Origin: Bacteroides cellulosilyticus DSM 14838
GTDB taxonomy: Bacteria; Bacteroidota; Bacteroidia; Bacteroidales; Bacteroidaceae
DNA length: 45,478 nucleotides
Direction: 5' to 3'
Assembly (NCBI RefSeq): GCF_000158035.1
Contig: NZ_EQ973492.1
Coordinates: 484,300-529,777, forward strand
Shown here: piece by piece, positions 45,475 through 45,478 of the stretch
Layout of the letters: each line of letters begins with the position of its first letter
Position numbering within the stretch: position 1 is the stretch's first letter
Made by a program: the position numbers and the translations under genes
Notes under the pieces: generated by a model
Seen by the model: only the letters and a program-made list of their open reading frames with translations
Told to the model about the DNA's origin: nothing
Databases searched by the model: none

Positions 45475-45478
45475 TAAA

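Overview
The window reads as a chromosomal segment of a gut Bacteroides or close Bacteroidales relative. Evidence: many promoters of the Bacteroides type (TTG or TTTG, about 20 bases, then TAnnTTTG), a two-gene set of BamD and a Bacteroidetes-type RNA polymerase omega subunit next to a DUF4293 membrane protein, secreted glycosidases with signal peptides ending in AQ, PorT-like outer membrane barrels, a DUF1460 amidase-like protein, and the AT-rich intergenic repeats typical of this group. No rRNA, tRNA, prophage, insertion sequence or CRISPR array was seen.

Layout. 1-2748: the N-terminal 916 codons of a RecB/AddA-like helicase, running off the left edge. 3006-8348: a carbohydrate and nucleotide block (GH36 alpha-galactosidase, 5'(3')-deoxyribonucleotidase, a divergent DeoR regulator, a rhamnogalacturonan acetylesterase-like protein), followed by a probable short RNA at 8495-8557. 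8697-14558: housekeeping genes (uvrB, phenylacetate-CoA ligase with an ACT-domain protein, bamD, rpoZ, DUF4293). 14685-23041: cell envelope and repair (outer membrane barrel, LysM/periplasmic-binding fusion, a gliding-type C-terminal domain protein, a frameshifted uvrA, ybaK, a POT peptide transporter). 23123-26526: GNAT acetyltransferase, a PadR-PspC envelope-stress pair, a membrane acyltransferase. 26584-34894, all on the minus strand: DUF1460 protein, then an OPT transporter-esterase-GH2 beta-galactosidase operon, DUF1573, and a solitary precorrin-2 C20-methyltransferase. 34895-35974: a long gap that is not empty; it holds a complete small transcription unit with a 26-residue hydrophobic ORF, clustered repeats and a possible structured RNA. 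35975-37005: azlCD amino-acid exporter. 37159-40048: AraC regulator, RclC-like and RclA-like genes. 40165-44749: a tightly overlapped ABC importer of the iron-siderophore/haem/cobalamin class ending in a MATE exporter. 44751-45428: an outer membrane barrel.

Most notable points: a reactive-chlorine-resistance-like rclR-rclC-rclA locus; the unannotated small membrane peptide unit at 35209-35469; the candidate sRNA at 8495-8557; a one-base frameshift in uvrA; an intergenic 7-base repeat that has entered the helicase coding sequence in frame; and repeated use of a compact terminator-plus-promoter module between genes. No obviously new multi-gene defence or mobile system was found. All statements come from reading the sequence; no database search or folding calculation was run.
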